From Adiantum capillus-veneris (lineage: Eukaryota; Streptophyta; Polypodiopsida; Polypodiales; Pteridaceae), in the NCBI GenBank assembly GCA_014529385.2, contig CM043962.1, forward strand, positions 86,647,180 through 86,711,179: DNA of 64,000 bases, written 5' to 3'. Both the position numbers and the translations under genes were made by a program. The notes under the pieces are model-generated. The model ran no database searches, was not told the origin of the DNA, and saw only the letters and a list, made by a program, of their open reading frames with translations. The stretch's first letter is position 1. Every line of letters begins with the position of its first letter. Shown here one piece after another: positions 46,235 through 57,575 of this stretch.

Positions 46235-46246
46235 GGAGGGGGGGAG
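46235..46246 (+). other. Terminal polypurine tract of the giant element
   Basis: GGAGGGGGGGAG directly before the right LTR start at 46247. Confidence 0.93.
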
Positions 46247-46542
46247 TGTTGAGCCAGCGGAGCCAGCAGAGGATCACACCCACATTTTTGCTCACACTCA
46301 TCATTTTTGTAACCATTGATTGTGATAAATGTCTTTCCGACATTGATTTTGATTGGAGCCATTCATTAAGTAGCGGGACTCAATTGAGTTTCCAGCTTGT
46401 AATTCCGAAGTAATTTCACTTGCCGATGTAATTAGTTAGAGATGTTCTCACCCCCAAGGCTGAGGTATATAAGCCAAAGTTTTGTAACCTAAGGGAGATT
46501 CAGTTTTTAATCAAAGTGAGTTTTGGAGCGCCGTGACTGTGT

Positions 46543-46637
<95 letters not shown>

Positions 46638-47261
46638 TTATCTACTTGCTACACGAGCTACGGAACCACCATTTGAGAAGCGACACCGCCATTGTGTTAG
46701 CAACGGCGAGAGCTACGCACTGATACCAAGAGTGCGCGCTATCGGCTTCTATGTGTGGTAAGTTCCTACGAGCTTCGGTGTGAGTTTTCTTCCAACTTGT
46801 GTGTCGGAATAGAGCGTGCAGCATATCTATAGAACCACAACGAGTAGAGCTACACATTAGTACCATCGGGGTCAAGTTTCGGTCACCTGTATTTTTCGGC
46901 CCGTCTTCATACGCGTTTACCGCACGGAGTGGTTATAGGTTGATTTTGTAGTTCAAGTCTTTAGGGTGTTGTTCTTACCTAGTGCATAGACTTCCCCTTG
47001 AGTTTGAGATCGATTCAATGATTCTAGATCCTGTTTCGTATAGCATTCGTTCGTAGTAAGGATTTCAGTCACTTGCGTATTTTAGAACTTAGATTTGATT
47101 TCCTTAGTAGTGATTGTCTTTAGAAGGTCGAGTAGGTGATTTGACACCCACCTAGTTGTTTCCATACGCCTGCGGGTCAAGCTCCGTCCTCGTCTGAAAA
47201 ATTCTGTTGTTGGTTGAGTTCTCGCTATTTAGCTTCCGCTAGCGGCGTAACCGCCTTAACA
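46247..47261 (+). repeat. 3' LTR of the giant element
   Basis: 1015 bp, with TATATAA at 46466-46472 and a GA tract at 46544-46635. Nearly identical to 28130-29136. Confidence 0.96.
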
Positions 47262-48158
47262 CAAGGTTAGAAAAGTAGTTTAGATATTGATCTAAGTCAA
47301 ATTATACTATTTCTAACTAAAAACTAAAGAGGAAAATTAGTAAATCATGCTATATGATTACATGCTATTTATAAGAGCTAGATTACATGACAAAAAGACC
47401 ATGATAATTATTTCAAAGTTAGAAACTTAGTATAGATATTTATCTAAGTCAAAATATACTAATTTTGGTTGAAATTTCAAGGGGAAAATTAGTAAATCAT
47501 GCTATATGATTACATTCTATTTATCACAATTAGCTTACATAATGAAGAGGCCGTGATAAATATGTGAAGGTTAGAAAAGTAGAAAAATATTTATTTATGT
47601 CAAATTATCCTAATTTTAGATAAAAATTGAAGATGGAAATTATATAATTAAGTTGGAAAATAATAAGATAATTATCAGAGGTCAAAAATATCCTTATCTA
47701 CTTGTGGTAATTATACCATAGTTAATTAGTGAGGTTAGTAAATTATAATTAACCAAAAGTCCTATTTTTAGCAAATGATTAATTAAAATAAATAGACTTT
47801 GTGGTTAAAAGTTTTTAGAAAAATTATAGTAAGTTAAGGAAATGAGATCTTTAAGAGAAATTAAATACAATAAATATTAAGCCCAAAATAAGTAGATTAT
47901 TAGCTTAAAAGTTGATGAAAAAATTAGGAAAAAGATATAGAAAATTATAAGAAAGTTAGGAGAGCTTAGAAAACCCTTAGGGAAGCGGAAAAAGTTATCA
48001 TGCCTGTATAGACAAATAAGAAATTACTAGGTCAAAAGTTTATCAATTAAAACTATAAATTTAACCTTGAATGGGTTACGGTTGAATACAAAGGTTAAGT
48101 CTAGATTTTGAATTATTGACCTAATGATTAGACGTCCTTTTTATAAGGATAAGAAGTT
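47262..48158. repeat. AT-rich tandem array, right part, and diverged tail
   Basis: Begins with the target duplication CAAGG. Units with a GAAAATTAGTAAATCATGCT block at about 47333 and 47484 keep the 151-bp period of the array left of the insertion and continue its last monomer type (28036). Past about 47700 it is AT-rich without clear repeats. Confidence 0.8.
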
Positions 48159-48344
48159 ATGGCACCAAAAAGAACCCGAAAAAATCCTATATCTGATGAT
48201 GAGGACGTAGCTCCAAAACGAACTAGAGCGTCGCACGACGACGAAGCTGAGCCTAGTAGTAGGCCTACGGAGGAGAGTCTTCAAGCGCCAGCGCAGCAGC
48301 AGATGGCCAATCAATCCCAGGTGGGTGTCCCATTATTCAATTAA
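48159..48344 (+). CDS. Short ORF of 61 codons, possible first exon
   Basis: MAPKRTRKNPISDDEDVAPK and on: a charged, Ser/Glu-rich sequence with an internal APKRTR repeat. Its codons look protein-like against the AT-rich surroundings. It ends soon after CAGGTGGGTG (near 48318), a possible splice donor, so it may be a first exon. It could also be the N-terminus of a Gag. No downstream partner was found before 49414. Confidence 0.35.
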   Translation: MAPKRTRKNPISDDEDVAPKRTRASHDDEAEPSSRPTEESLQAPAQQQMANQSQVGVPLFN

Positions 48345-49414
48345 GTCTTTAATTAGTTTAAGCTCTTTTATAAGTTAGCATTGCATACGTAAGAAGGATA
48401 AACTGGCTGAAAACGGAAGGTAACCTCCAACGTGCATTTGTTTATAATGTAGGAAAGAATTGTTTGGGTTAAACTGGTTGAATTACGAAAGATATGTTTG
48501 ATCATCCTTAAAACAGCTTGTCTCAAGACACCTCCGACTCCTTGGAATATTTTGATGATAATGATTGGCTTTCTAGCCACAGATAAGTCGGTTACCCCCA
48601 TGAACGTTGAGTTTCTACTCCGTGTCATGTCTTGATGTTTCTACATAAGTTAGGATACCATTTTTTTAAATCCTAGGGGAGCCGCCTGGTTGTATGGGCA
48701 ACTGGTTTTGGTGTATGGGCACCCGGAACCTTGGGTGGGGGTTTATCCACTCCGGATTTGAATAAGGAATGGGTGCCGTTTTTCACCCTTAGGTGGTCTT
48801 GAGACAAGAAGAGTACTAGTCATGGTTATTATGGACAATGTTTTGATTGACAGTACCCTGTTTTAAATTTAAAGATGTCTGTTTTCTAAAAGAATGCTTT
48901 CAATGCTGTCTTCAAGGAATTACTGTGATGGAACGTTAAAAGAAACCATTATTTTAAATGTTTAAAACAATGTGATAGTAAGATAAATGAATCATGTGTG
49001 AGTGCGGGGTGGTAAGTGGGGATTGACTAAGGTTGTCAATCATGGACGGGTGGACCTAATTAGTCAGGTAACTACCCATCCCTGCGCACTAAAACTTCTT
49101 CATTTGGAAGAGGAGTCCACCAGTGGCTGTGCCCTCACATCTGTTAGGAGGAAAAAAGCGTTGGTTGAGGATACCTTAGCCAAATTGTGGTAGTTATAGG
49201 GCCGAAATAGTTTTTCGGACTTTTAATACATTGTCCCGTTTCCGCTGCGAGACATGACTAGGTCTTCTTTTAAGGCTATAGACCCAAGCCATTGTCAATG
49301 GTAAAGGTCTATTCCTTGGATTTTTCTTGTTTAGAGACCTTGATTTTTATCAGACCTAGAGACCTGTCAAGGATCCCATCCCGATCTTGGTATTGGCGGG
49401 TCGGGGACCTCACA
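48345..49414. other. Unassigned sequence
   Basis: No supported gene. It may be the body of the interrupted unit or old LTR sequence; ORFs here are short and lack motifs. Confidence 0.5.
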
Positions 49415-50073
49415 TTTGGTACTTTACTCACATGTATCACCTATGGTACTAGAGCCCTAGAGGTTCCCAATGTGGGCGCTTTTCCTTGAAAAGCAAAAAA
49501 CCCAAGGCATACAAAATAAGCACACACATCAAAATTGAATCACTGTGAAAAGACTTTGGGGGGTCAAAGAAAAGGAAATAAGTCAGGCAATGTTTTCATG
49601 AGAATTCCTTTTATCGTAGCTTAACTATGAGGTCTTCTAGGTATAGCCTCTAGTCAGCCTTCGAACATGAAATACTCGACTCTCGCGATTAAACAACTTA
49701 ATTGACCAGAGAAAATTGAGAAGCTTACCCATGGTATTAATAGTCGGTCTTCAGTGCCTTTCGATCGTTAAATTAGCGACCCCAGACTTGTTTAATTTTT
49801 TATCTTTACAAATGTTTATGCGTTTGATTATATTGCAATTTAATGTTTATTGCTGACAAATGGTTTAAAATTTTGCTACCAATGAGTTTGCCTGCCTAAA
49901 AATGCATATGTTTTTTAATTGTATATGAGAATGCAATTACTGTGCCAATGTTGTTTGATTTTGCAGTGACTGAAGAAGGCTAAGGACATTCATTTCAAAT
50001 GCTCTTCCATCTCGATAAACGAGCTTCAACTCAATAGCTTTCGAGGAGGGAATCTACATCAGGAAGGGGGGTG
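49415..50073 (+). mobile_element. R1 internal 3' region with polypurine tract
   Basis: Matches 16795-17427 inverted. It ends with AGGAAGGGGGGT (50061-50072) just before the LTR. A TGGTACTAGAGCCC stretch at about 49444 looks like a degenerate tRNA-Met binding site, but no LTR-like sequence lies to its left, so this is probably coincidence. Confidence 0.7.
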
Positions 50074-50396
50074 TGTTAACCCTCACGCACATTCCTATCA
50101 CCTAAGGCGGACGCCATATTATTTATTTGGTAGAGTCAGGTACCGGCTTGTTGGTCCAATAGGAAAAGGGTAATAGTGATCGTCGATGAGAGACACACTC
50201 TAATTGGAACATTCAAGGGATTAGTTGGCTAAGCATGGGCGCCCAAGTGTGAATAGGGCAAGCTCATATAAAAGTCAACTAAACTTAAAATTCACTCATT
50301 CTCTCATTTGCGCAATTGAAGAGTGCTCTTGCTCCATCTCCATCTTCTTCTTCTTCATCTCCTTGTGTGTGTGTGTATGCGTGAGAGTGAGTGAGT

Positions 50397-50453
<57 letters not shown>

Positions 50454-50693
50454 CAATCGAGCATTGCGACGATGGCACGGTGGCCGCGAAGCGGTTGAGC
50501 GCGTCGCAACGAAAGCTCCTTCTTCTTTGCGACAAGGAGTCCTCCACAACAACAAGCGTAGAGCGGTGAGTGACACACCATTGCCATCTTTGAACTTATT
50601 AGTTTAGGCTAGTTGCGTGCTTGGATCCATTTGTGGCTCGCACACAGTATATCGGCAAGTCCCTTGCATTGACACGTGCGACAGATGCGCACA
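50074..50693 (+). repeat. R1 LTR, plus strand
   Basis: Starts TGTTAACCC after the polypurine tract and ends CGCACA where it diverges from the inverted copy. TATAAAA at 50267-50273; a GT/GAGT/GA microsatellite at about 50365-50451 lies roughly 100 bp downstream. Confidence 0.8.
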
Positions 50694-51599
50694 CGATCTT
50701 TTGTTGTTTTCTACGGCAAAAAAAAGCATGCCATCTCATCATTGGCTTCACTTACCCACTGGATTCACTTACCCGCTCCAATGTAACAAGGCCTTAATGT
50801 GTGAATATGTGTAGATGTGTAAATAGTACTCATAGTGGTAAATGTGTAAGTTGTGAGTAATGCGTTCACTTTGAACAACTTTGTATGACAGAAATTCCAC
50901 CTTTGAAGAGCTATGAAGGAAAAGTAAAACATTACGGAAGTATGTTGGAAAGTCGGCATAGGTTCTCTCCAAAATTATAAGACACGAAAGCCATGCCCTG
51001 CCGTGTAGTCCATTTCCTACTACATAGTTTTGGTATTCAAGAACAAGATAACAAACCTAAATTTATCTCTGGTAATTTTAAGCTAGCCTACAGTTTAGTC
51101 ACTTTGTTATCAGTGGATATTTTACTACAATTACTCGTGGAAAAAGAGGTTTAAGTTGTAAAGGATAATTCACATAAAAGTTATAAAATGGTTATATACG
51201 ATAGTTAAAAGTTTAACGTAAAAGATATGATTGCACATCTACTCAACAATTTTATTTGTTGGAAATGGGTTTTCTTGATTAGGCACCACACTCAACCCTC
51301 CACTATGGCTAGAAAAAATGAGAAGAGAAATAGTAGTATCGCTATCTCAGGGACTCTATGATTATTACCTTTGACGAGAATATATAACAAGCAATGTACC
51401 CCATTGGATGTAAACGAAATTGAGCAAATGCAAGATAGAGGACAAGTTGACCCTATGGCTCAATCACTAGTTTGACAAGGTAAGAATGATGAAAGGGTTG
51501 CCTTCTTAACAACATGGTAGGCTACGAGACATAGAAAGAAAATGGCCATTGCCCTTGATATTTATTGAGGATGGTCTTATGCTGGCTACTCTAGGTCTT
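50694..51599. other. Unassigned sequence
   Basis: No gene, repeat or RNA recognised on either strand. Confidence 0.5.
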
Positions 51600-52760
51600 G
51601 TGGACTTGCATAATTTCAATTTTGATATGTTGATCCAATGATTTTGGTATGCCGATTCACTACAACACTACTACCAAGGCATTGACAAGCACAACATGTT
51701 TCCAGAGCAGCCCTTGATCTCATCGTGAATTCTCCCACATGTGTGAAAATCTTGTATGTATCACCTACGCCTTCAAGGTGCAAGCACATGTGACACATAT
51801 TTGGAGAAGGGACCTCCCTTTGCATGTGGTTAAAATTGTCCTGATCATACTTTCCACGGTGTAAGCATAGGTGATGTATATTTGGAGAAGTGTTATCCCT
51901 TCACATCTGGTTAATACTGCCTACAACTTCCTTGCCGCACCCATGCTGGGCATATCCTTCAATCAATGTATTTCAAAGAGATGACATTTCAAACAAAAAA
52001 CTCATGGACTTTATGTGATTTTGCAAGAGCTCCACCGTTTACATACATATAGACCAGAGTATTGCCAAGCACAACATATTTCTCCAACAACCTCTACCTA
52101 AGATCTCAATACGAATTATGTTACCTAGGCAAGAGGCCTTCAATGTGCAGGTACAAGTGATCGCATTTGGAGAAACTTCATTGCTTTGCATCTGGTTAAA
52201 ATAGTCTAGAGTTGCAACCATGTTGGACAAATCTTCCAGTAAACAACCTGAGTTTCATTGCCACAACCATGTTGGGCATATTTGCGATTAGAGTGTTCCA
52301 AGAGACTACATTTTGAGAAGAATCATCCTCAACATCTTTATGTGGCTTTGTAAGGTCACCATAAGTGGGATACATATTGACAAAAGCATTGACAAGCACA
52401 ACATGTGTCTCGACCATCCCTTGAATAACAATGTCATCATGAACTCTCTCACCCATGTGAATGTCTTGTGTAAGGCCGCATGCCTTCAAGGTGCAAGAAT
52501 AGGTGCCAACCCTTCACATTTGGTTAAAATACCCCAAAGCCATGGCCATGTTGGGCATGTCCTGCAATCAATAGCCCAAAGCTTCTTTGGCACAATTGTG
52601 CTGGGCATGTCCTACAATCAATGCATTCCAAGATACTACATTTTGGAGAAAGAGCTTGTCACAAGAGCTTTGTATTTTGTTAAGGGCACCAATTGCCATA
52701 CATATCAACCAATGCATTGCCAAGCACAACAGGACTAGCATGGTTTGCCACAAATTTCAC
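51600..52760 (-). pseudogene. Pentatricopeptide-repeat (PPR) protein pseudogene
   Basis: Minus-strand fragments in shifting frames read NVVSWNALIVGHAQHNCAKE (about 52640-52580), MKACGLTQDIHMGERVHDDI (52489-52430), NVVSWNTLIANMPN and DYFNQMQSNEVSPNAITCTC (about 52205-52140). These are the L/S/P-type motifs of plant PLS-class PPR proteins, which bind organellar RNA for editing. The block encoding VVLGNA recurs near 52720, 52400, 52070 and 51690, so at least four PLS triplets are present. Many frameshifts and stops mean it is dead. The only host-type gene trace in the window. Confidence 0.8.
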
Positions 52761-52968
52761 TAACAAAGGCTATGCACTGATTGCAACCTTTTAAAAGTTG
52801 CTTGGTGGTGCTTTTAAAAGCTGCTAAGTTGTTGGCCATCGTTCTTGCTAGCTTTTGGGAGTAGGCTTTTGTGCGTCATGCTAGTCTTTGTTCTTTTTAG
52901 CTTTTGAGCATAGGTTTTTGGCTTCTATGTGTTGTGTAATTGTCCTGTAATCAATGAGTGACAACATG
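52761..52968. other. Spacer before the Copia element
   Basis: Short unassigned sequence. The last five bases, ACATG (52964-52968), would be the target duplication of the Copia element, but its other side is lost. Confidence 0.4.
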
Positions 52969-53053
52969 TGTTAGGAAAAAAGACGTAGCTAAATAGATAA
53001 TTGAGCAGATTACTTAATGGAGAGAGATAGATTTCACACTCAAGAGATTATAG

Positions 53054-53120
<67 letters not shown>

Positions 53121-53767
53121 CACGATATAAGTGGTTCACCCAATGTGGGCTACGTCCACGGGAAAGCAGCCACTCAATGGCTTTAGCACTTCAAAAGAAG
53201 AAGTAGTTTACAAAGGGGTTAAACCGTTGATAGAGCTCCCGCCTTACTTCACTCTCACCACCTCACACTCACCTTGTTGCATCAACTTCACACTATGAAA
53301 TGTGTGTAGAAATGGCCTTCTTTTATAGGCCAAAAGGGCTGCCCTCTCTTATGAGAAGCAGCCATGTGTAGCCGCCCTTGTGTGAATAAGTCCAAATCGG
53401 ACCCTCCAATCCGCCCATGTGTGGCCGCCCTTGAGAAGACAAGTCCGCTTTTGAATTTGGCCACCGGCCACCGGCCATTGACTTCCGACCACCGGCCATC
53501 GGCCATTGACTACTGGCCAACCGACCGGTTGTTTTCCGACCACTTTCCGGCCGCCGTCCGGCCATAATATTCCAGCGAAAAAAAAGTCTCGGGGGCCTCC
53601 GCCCCCGAGGCCTCTAAAGTTGCCCTTGATTCTTGTCCTTGAAAATTTTGGTTTCCGGTGAGTGATTTTCGTTCACGCACGATGGCTTCTCCTCATAATG
53701 GGGGCCTTACAAATGTGCGCTTTTACCACAGAAAATTACAAGGGTAAATCAGGCTCCATACTTAACA
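52969..53767 (-). repeat. 3' LTR of the minus-strand Copia
   Basis: 799 bp from TGTTAGG to TTAACA. It has a GA tract (53055-53116), a minus-strand TATAAAA (53321-53327), a CCGGCCA-rich block (53459-53572) and a strong GC hairpin near 53588-53612 (TCGGGGGC, loop CTCC, GCCCCCGA). On the minus strand the polypurine tract AAGTGGGAGAT (53768-53778) adjoins it. Confidence 0.92.
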
Positions 53768-53827
53768 ATCTCCCACTTGGAGACTGATCTCCAAACCAAA
53801 CCTGTGACTGCTTTCCATTCTGGCTTC

Positions 53828-55456
53828 TTATCCTTGAATGCCGATTGAAGATGAGCAAAAGCTCAACTTCTCCTTGTTGACCACCTTTGTAAACATGTCT
53901 GCAGGATTTTCACTTGTATGCACCTTTCCTAGCTTTAGCTGTCCCTCTTCCAAAAGAGTGCGTATGAAGTGATATCTCACCTCAATGTGCTTTGTCCTTG
54001 AATGAAAGGCCGAGTTCTTCGCAAGATGGATAGCGCTTTGGCTATCACTGTACAAGACACAATTGTCTTGTTTGAATCCAAGCTCTTCTAAGAATCTGTG
54101 AAGCCACATAATTTCTTTGCTTGCCTCCGTCATTGCTACATACTCTGCTTTCGTGGTAGAAAGTGGAACCACTTTCTGCAGCTTTGAAGCCCGGCTTACT
54201 ACTGTGCCTCCAACCGTGAACACATAGCCAGTAGTGCTCCTTCGAGTATCTTTGTCACCTGCCATATCTGCATTAGCATACCCTTCTAGAAAAATATCAG
54301 TTCCTCCAAAATACAAAGCATTTGTTGTTGTCCCTTTTAGATACCTAAGTATCCACTTCACAGCTTGCCAATGCTCTTTACCTAGGTTGTCCATGAACCT
54401 ACTCACAACTCCCACTGCATGTGCAATGTCTGGCCTTGTCCAGACCATAGCATACATTAGAGAACCTACTGCTGCAGCATATGGAACTTTAGACATATAG
54501 GCTATCTCCTCTTGTGTCTTTGGACACATATCCTTCGTTAGTTTAAAATGACCACCCAAAGGTGTAGAAACTGGTTTTGCATTTTGCATTGCAAACCTTT
54601 CTAGTACCTTCTTGATGTAATCTTCTTGAGATAGCTTTATTGTCTTCTTCGTCCTGTCCCTTGATATTTTCATACCAAGTATCCTCTTTGCAGCACCTAA
54701 ATCTTTCATTGAAAAAGATTTGGACAGCTCCTCTTTTAGGTCTTTGATGTCCTGCATGTTAGCACTTGCAATCAACATGTCATCAACATACAACATTAGG
54801 ATGATGAATTTCCCATCTCCCAAATTCTTCGTGTAGACTCAATGATCCGAGTTGCATCTTGTGAATCCATGATCCAACATCCATCGATCAAACTTCAAGT
54901 ACCATTGTCTTGATGCTTGCTTTAAACCATACAAGCTCTTCTTTAATCTGCAAACCATTTTCTCCTTACCTTTTACTTCATACCCCTTTGGTTGAAGCAT
55001 GTAGATTTCCTCCTCTAAGTCACTGTGAGGGAATGCCGTATTTACATCCATTTGCTCGAGATTTTGATCATGAGCATCCACAAGGCTTAAGACAAGCCTA
55101 ATTGAGTTCATTTTTACAAAAGGAGAAAATATTTCATTGAAGTCAATACCTTTCTTTTGAGAAAACCCTTTTACCACAAGCCTAGACTTGTACCTTTTCT
55201 TCTCACCTTCTTCTTCCTTCACCTTGTACACCCATTTGTTTTGAAGTGCCCGCTTACCTTTAGGCAACTCAACCAACTCCCATGTTTGGTTGCGATGTAG
55301 TGAGTCCATCTCCACTTGCATGCTCTTCGTCCATTCTTCTTTGGATTCATGTTGCATAGCTTCTTCGTATGATTCCGGATCTCCAGAATCTGAGATCAAG
55401 AGATGGTTGAAGGAAGGAACAAACCTTTCTAGAGGTCTACTTGCTCTTGTAGATAT
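53828..55456 (-). pseudogene. Copia reverse transcriptase and RNase H
   Basis: One frame broken by TGA at 54839-54841, where the family normally has Cys before VYTK, and separated from the integrase remnant by TGA at 55457-55459. RT shows KWVYKVK, RLVVKGFSQK, QMDVNTAF, YGLKQASRQW and LYVDDMLIAS with both catalytic Asp. RNase H shows a GYANADMAGD block where an Asp-Ser-Asp is common, STTKAEY, and YSDSQSAIHLAKN. The C-terminus ends KEKLSFCSS at the polypurine side. Apart from the stops the domains are nearly complete. Confidence 0.9.
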
Positions 55457-55987
55457 TCAGGGAATAGGTTGAGGCTCCTCATTTGTTTGACGTTGTTGCA
55501 CATTGTCACCGTTTGCAGTCCTTGAGTCTTCACCGTCCTCAAGCTCCATGTACTCATCACCTATTTCTTTTGTTTGTTTTCTTTCGAAGTAATCTTTGTA
55601 CATATTTTGTTCGTTAAAAATTACATCCCTACTCCTTAAGATTTTACCATCTTCAGGATTCCATAGGCGATACCCAAAGTCTCCTTCTCCATAGCCAATG
55701 AAGAAACACTTTTTGGACTTTGCATCTAGCTTTGATCTTAGGCTTCTATCTATGTGGATGAAAGCCTCACACCCAAACACTTTGAGAAATGCATAATTCA
55801 CCGGTTTACCTGTCCATGCCTCTTCTGGAACTCCCCCATCCAATGCCGTTGAGGGTGATCGATTGATTAAGTACACAGACGTACTTACAGCTTCCGCCCA
55901 AAGCTCAAGCGGTACATGTAGGCCTACTCGGATCACTGCGTCTACTCGGCCACCGTTTGTTTCCGAATGCAATGTTGTGACCTTCAT
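55457..55987 (-). pseudogene. Copia integrase C-terminal remnant
   Basis: Resumes at PLELWAEAVSTSVYLINRSP, the conserved block after the integrase catalytic Glu, and continues through KVFGCEAFIHI and KCFFIGYGEGDFGYRLW (the GKGY-like end) to a Gln/Glu-rich tail. The zinc module and D,D-35-E core are missing. The join to the protease segment lies at about 55985 and shifts the frame. Confidence 0.88.
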
Positions 55988-57089
55988 CGTCCAACTGTCC
56001 TGTAGAGATTAAATTTTTGCGAAGAGAAGGAACATGCCTAACATCTTTAAGCTTCCATTCATTTCCGTTAGCAGTTTTGACAGAAACTGTACCTTTGCCG
56101 ACAATCTCACAAGCTTCATCATCTCCCAAGTATACATACCCAAAATTACCTTTGGTGTAGTCTTGGAAATGTTGCTTGTGTGGTGTCGCATGGAATGAAG
56201 CCGCGGAATCTACTATCCAGGAATTAGACACATTGTCTAATGAGAGAATTAGAGCATCTTGCTCTACTTTACCTGCCACATTGACCTCCGATGTTGGCTT
56301 GTTGTCTTGAGACTCTGTCTCCTTCCTCTTCTTGGACCAGCAATCCTTCTTGACGTGGCCCTTCTTGCCGCAGTTCCAACATTCAAGAACTGAATTTGTG
56401 CGTGACTTGCTCCACCTTGAGCGATCACGACCCTTTTGGTTTTTGAACCTCTCCTTAGGCCTTCCTCTTGTTTCCACTGATAGTGCAGCACTTGATGATT
56501 CTCCTGTGCTTCTCCTTCGCATTTCCTCGCTTAGGAGAACACCCACAACATCATCAAACTTAAGAGTATTTGTGCCAGAGATAGAATCACTTACAGCCAT
56601 CACAAGGCTGTCCCAACTATCCGGTAGAGATGATAGTATAAGGAGAGCTCGCACTTCGTCATCGAAATTGATTTTCACTGATCGAAGTTGACTTATGTTT
56701 GTGTTAAAGTCATTTAGGTGTTCTGCAACTGAACCATTCTTTGCCATCTTTAGATTGAACAAGAGCTTCATAAGAAATACCTTATTGGATGCTGATGGCT
56801 TCTCGTAGAAGTTGTCAAGTGACTTCGTTAAGTCCTCCATGGTCTTCATCTCCGAAACATTGAAGGCCACCGTTGACGCTAAGCTTAACCGGATTGTTCC
56901 CAGTGCCTTTCGATCAAGGACAATCCATGCTTCATCTGCCATTGTTGCGGGCTTCTTCGCAAGACTGGCTAGTGGCAAATAGAGGTCCTTCTGGTAGAGA
57001 TAGTCTTCAATCTGCATCTTCCAATGTTGGTAGTTTTTGCCGTTGAACTTCTCAATCTTGAGCTTCCCTTCCTCCACCATAACTCCCAC
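55905..57089 (-). pseudogene. Copia Gag-protease
   Basis: Starts MGVMVEEGKLKIEKFNGKNY about 50 bp after the primer-binding site. Gag core spans residues about 10-190 (UBN2-type, FNGKNYQHWKMQIEDYL), a CCHC knuckle CWNCGKKGHVKKDC near 230, and a protease with IVDSAASFHATPH near 292 where the usual site is DSGAS. The Gly-to-Ala change in DSG may impair it. The protease runs to KNLISTGQLDDEGH, after which the integrase deletion gives about 25 unrelated residues and a stop. Confidence 0.9.
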
Positions 57090-57139
57090 TCAACTCAAGG
57101 AATCCTTTCCTTGAGATAATTTAGCTACGAGCAAACCTT

Positions 57140-57151
57140 GCTCTGATACCA
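57140..57151 (-). other. Primer-binding site, initiator tRNA-Met
   Basis: Minus strand TGGTATCAGAGC, two bases inside the LTR edge at 57154. Confidence 0.93.
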
Positions 57152-57153
57152 GT

Positions 57154-57238
57154 TGTTAGGAAAAAAGACGTAGCTAAATAGATAATTGAGCAGATTACTT
57201 AATGGAGACAGATAGATTTCACACACAAGAGATTATAG

Positions 57239-57315
<77 letters not shown>

Positions 57316-57575
57316 CACGATATACATGGTTCACCCAATGTGGTCTACGTCCACGAGAAAGAAGCCACTCAATGGCTTTAGCACTTCAAAAGAAGAAGTA
57401 GTTTACAAAGGGGTTAAACCCTTGATAGAGCTCCCGCCTTGCTTCACTCTCACCACCTCACACTCACCTTGTTGCATCAACTTCACACTATGAAATGTGT
57501 GTAGAAATGGCCTTCTTTTATAGGCCAAAAGGGCTGCCCTCTCTTATGAGAGGCAGCCATGTGTAGCCGCCCTTG
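57154..57575 (-). repeat. 5' LTR of the minus-strand Copia, truncated
   Basis: Matches the first 420 or so bp of the left LTR on the plus strand, including the GA tract (57242-57311) and minus-strand TATAAAA (57516-57522). It then stops at 57575; the upstream third of the LTR is absent. Confidence 0.92.

Larger units (their letters stand above)
28130..47261 (+). mobile_element. Giant (19.1-kb) Ty3/Gypsy OTA-like retrotransposon
   Basis: A complete element: LTRs of 1007 and 1015 bp starting TGTTGAGCC and ending TTAACA, exact 5-bp target duplications, a tRNA-Asp-type primer-binding site, a terminal polypurine tract and five main ORFs. The LTRs differ at roughly eight substitutions (under 1%) plus microsatellite length, so insertion was recent. 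The tRNA-Asp primer and the RT wording (YSFLDGFSGYNQ) fit the Ogre/Tat/Athila group. The size, the split pol, the extra protease, the duplicated zinc module and the 3' ORF are unusual. It split an older AT-rich tandem array. Confidence 0.96.
52969..57575 (-). mobile_element. Ty1/Copia retrotransposon, minus strand, defective
   Basis: Left (3') LTR complete, right (5') LTR truncated at 57575 where unrelated sequence begins. The coding region retains Gag, protease, integrase C-terminus, RT and RNase H but lacks the integrase core. Multiple LTR differences and two in-frame stops show it is not recent. Confidence 0.93.

Noticed and set aside
49441-49455. TGGTACTAGAGCCC as a primer-binding site
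   Set aside because: Two mismatches to the tRNA-Met site and no LTR to its left resembling the R1 LTR at 50074.
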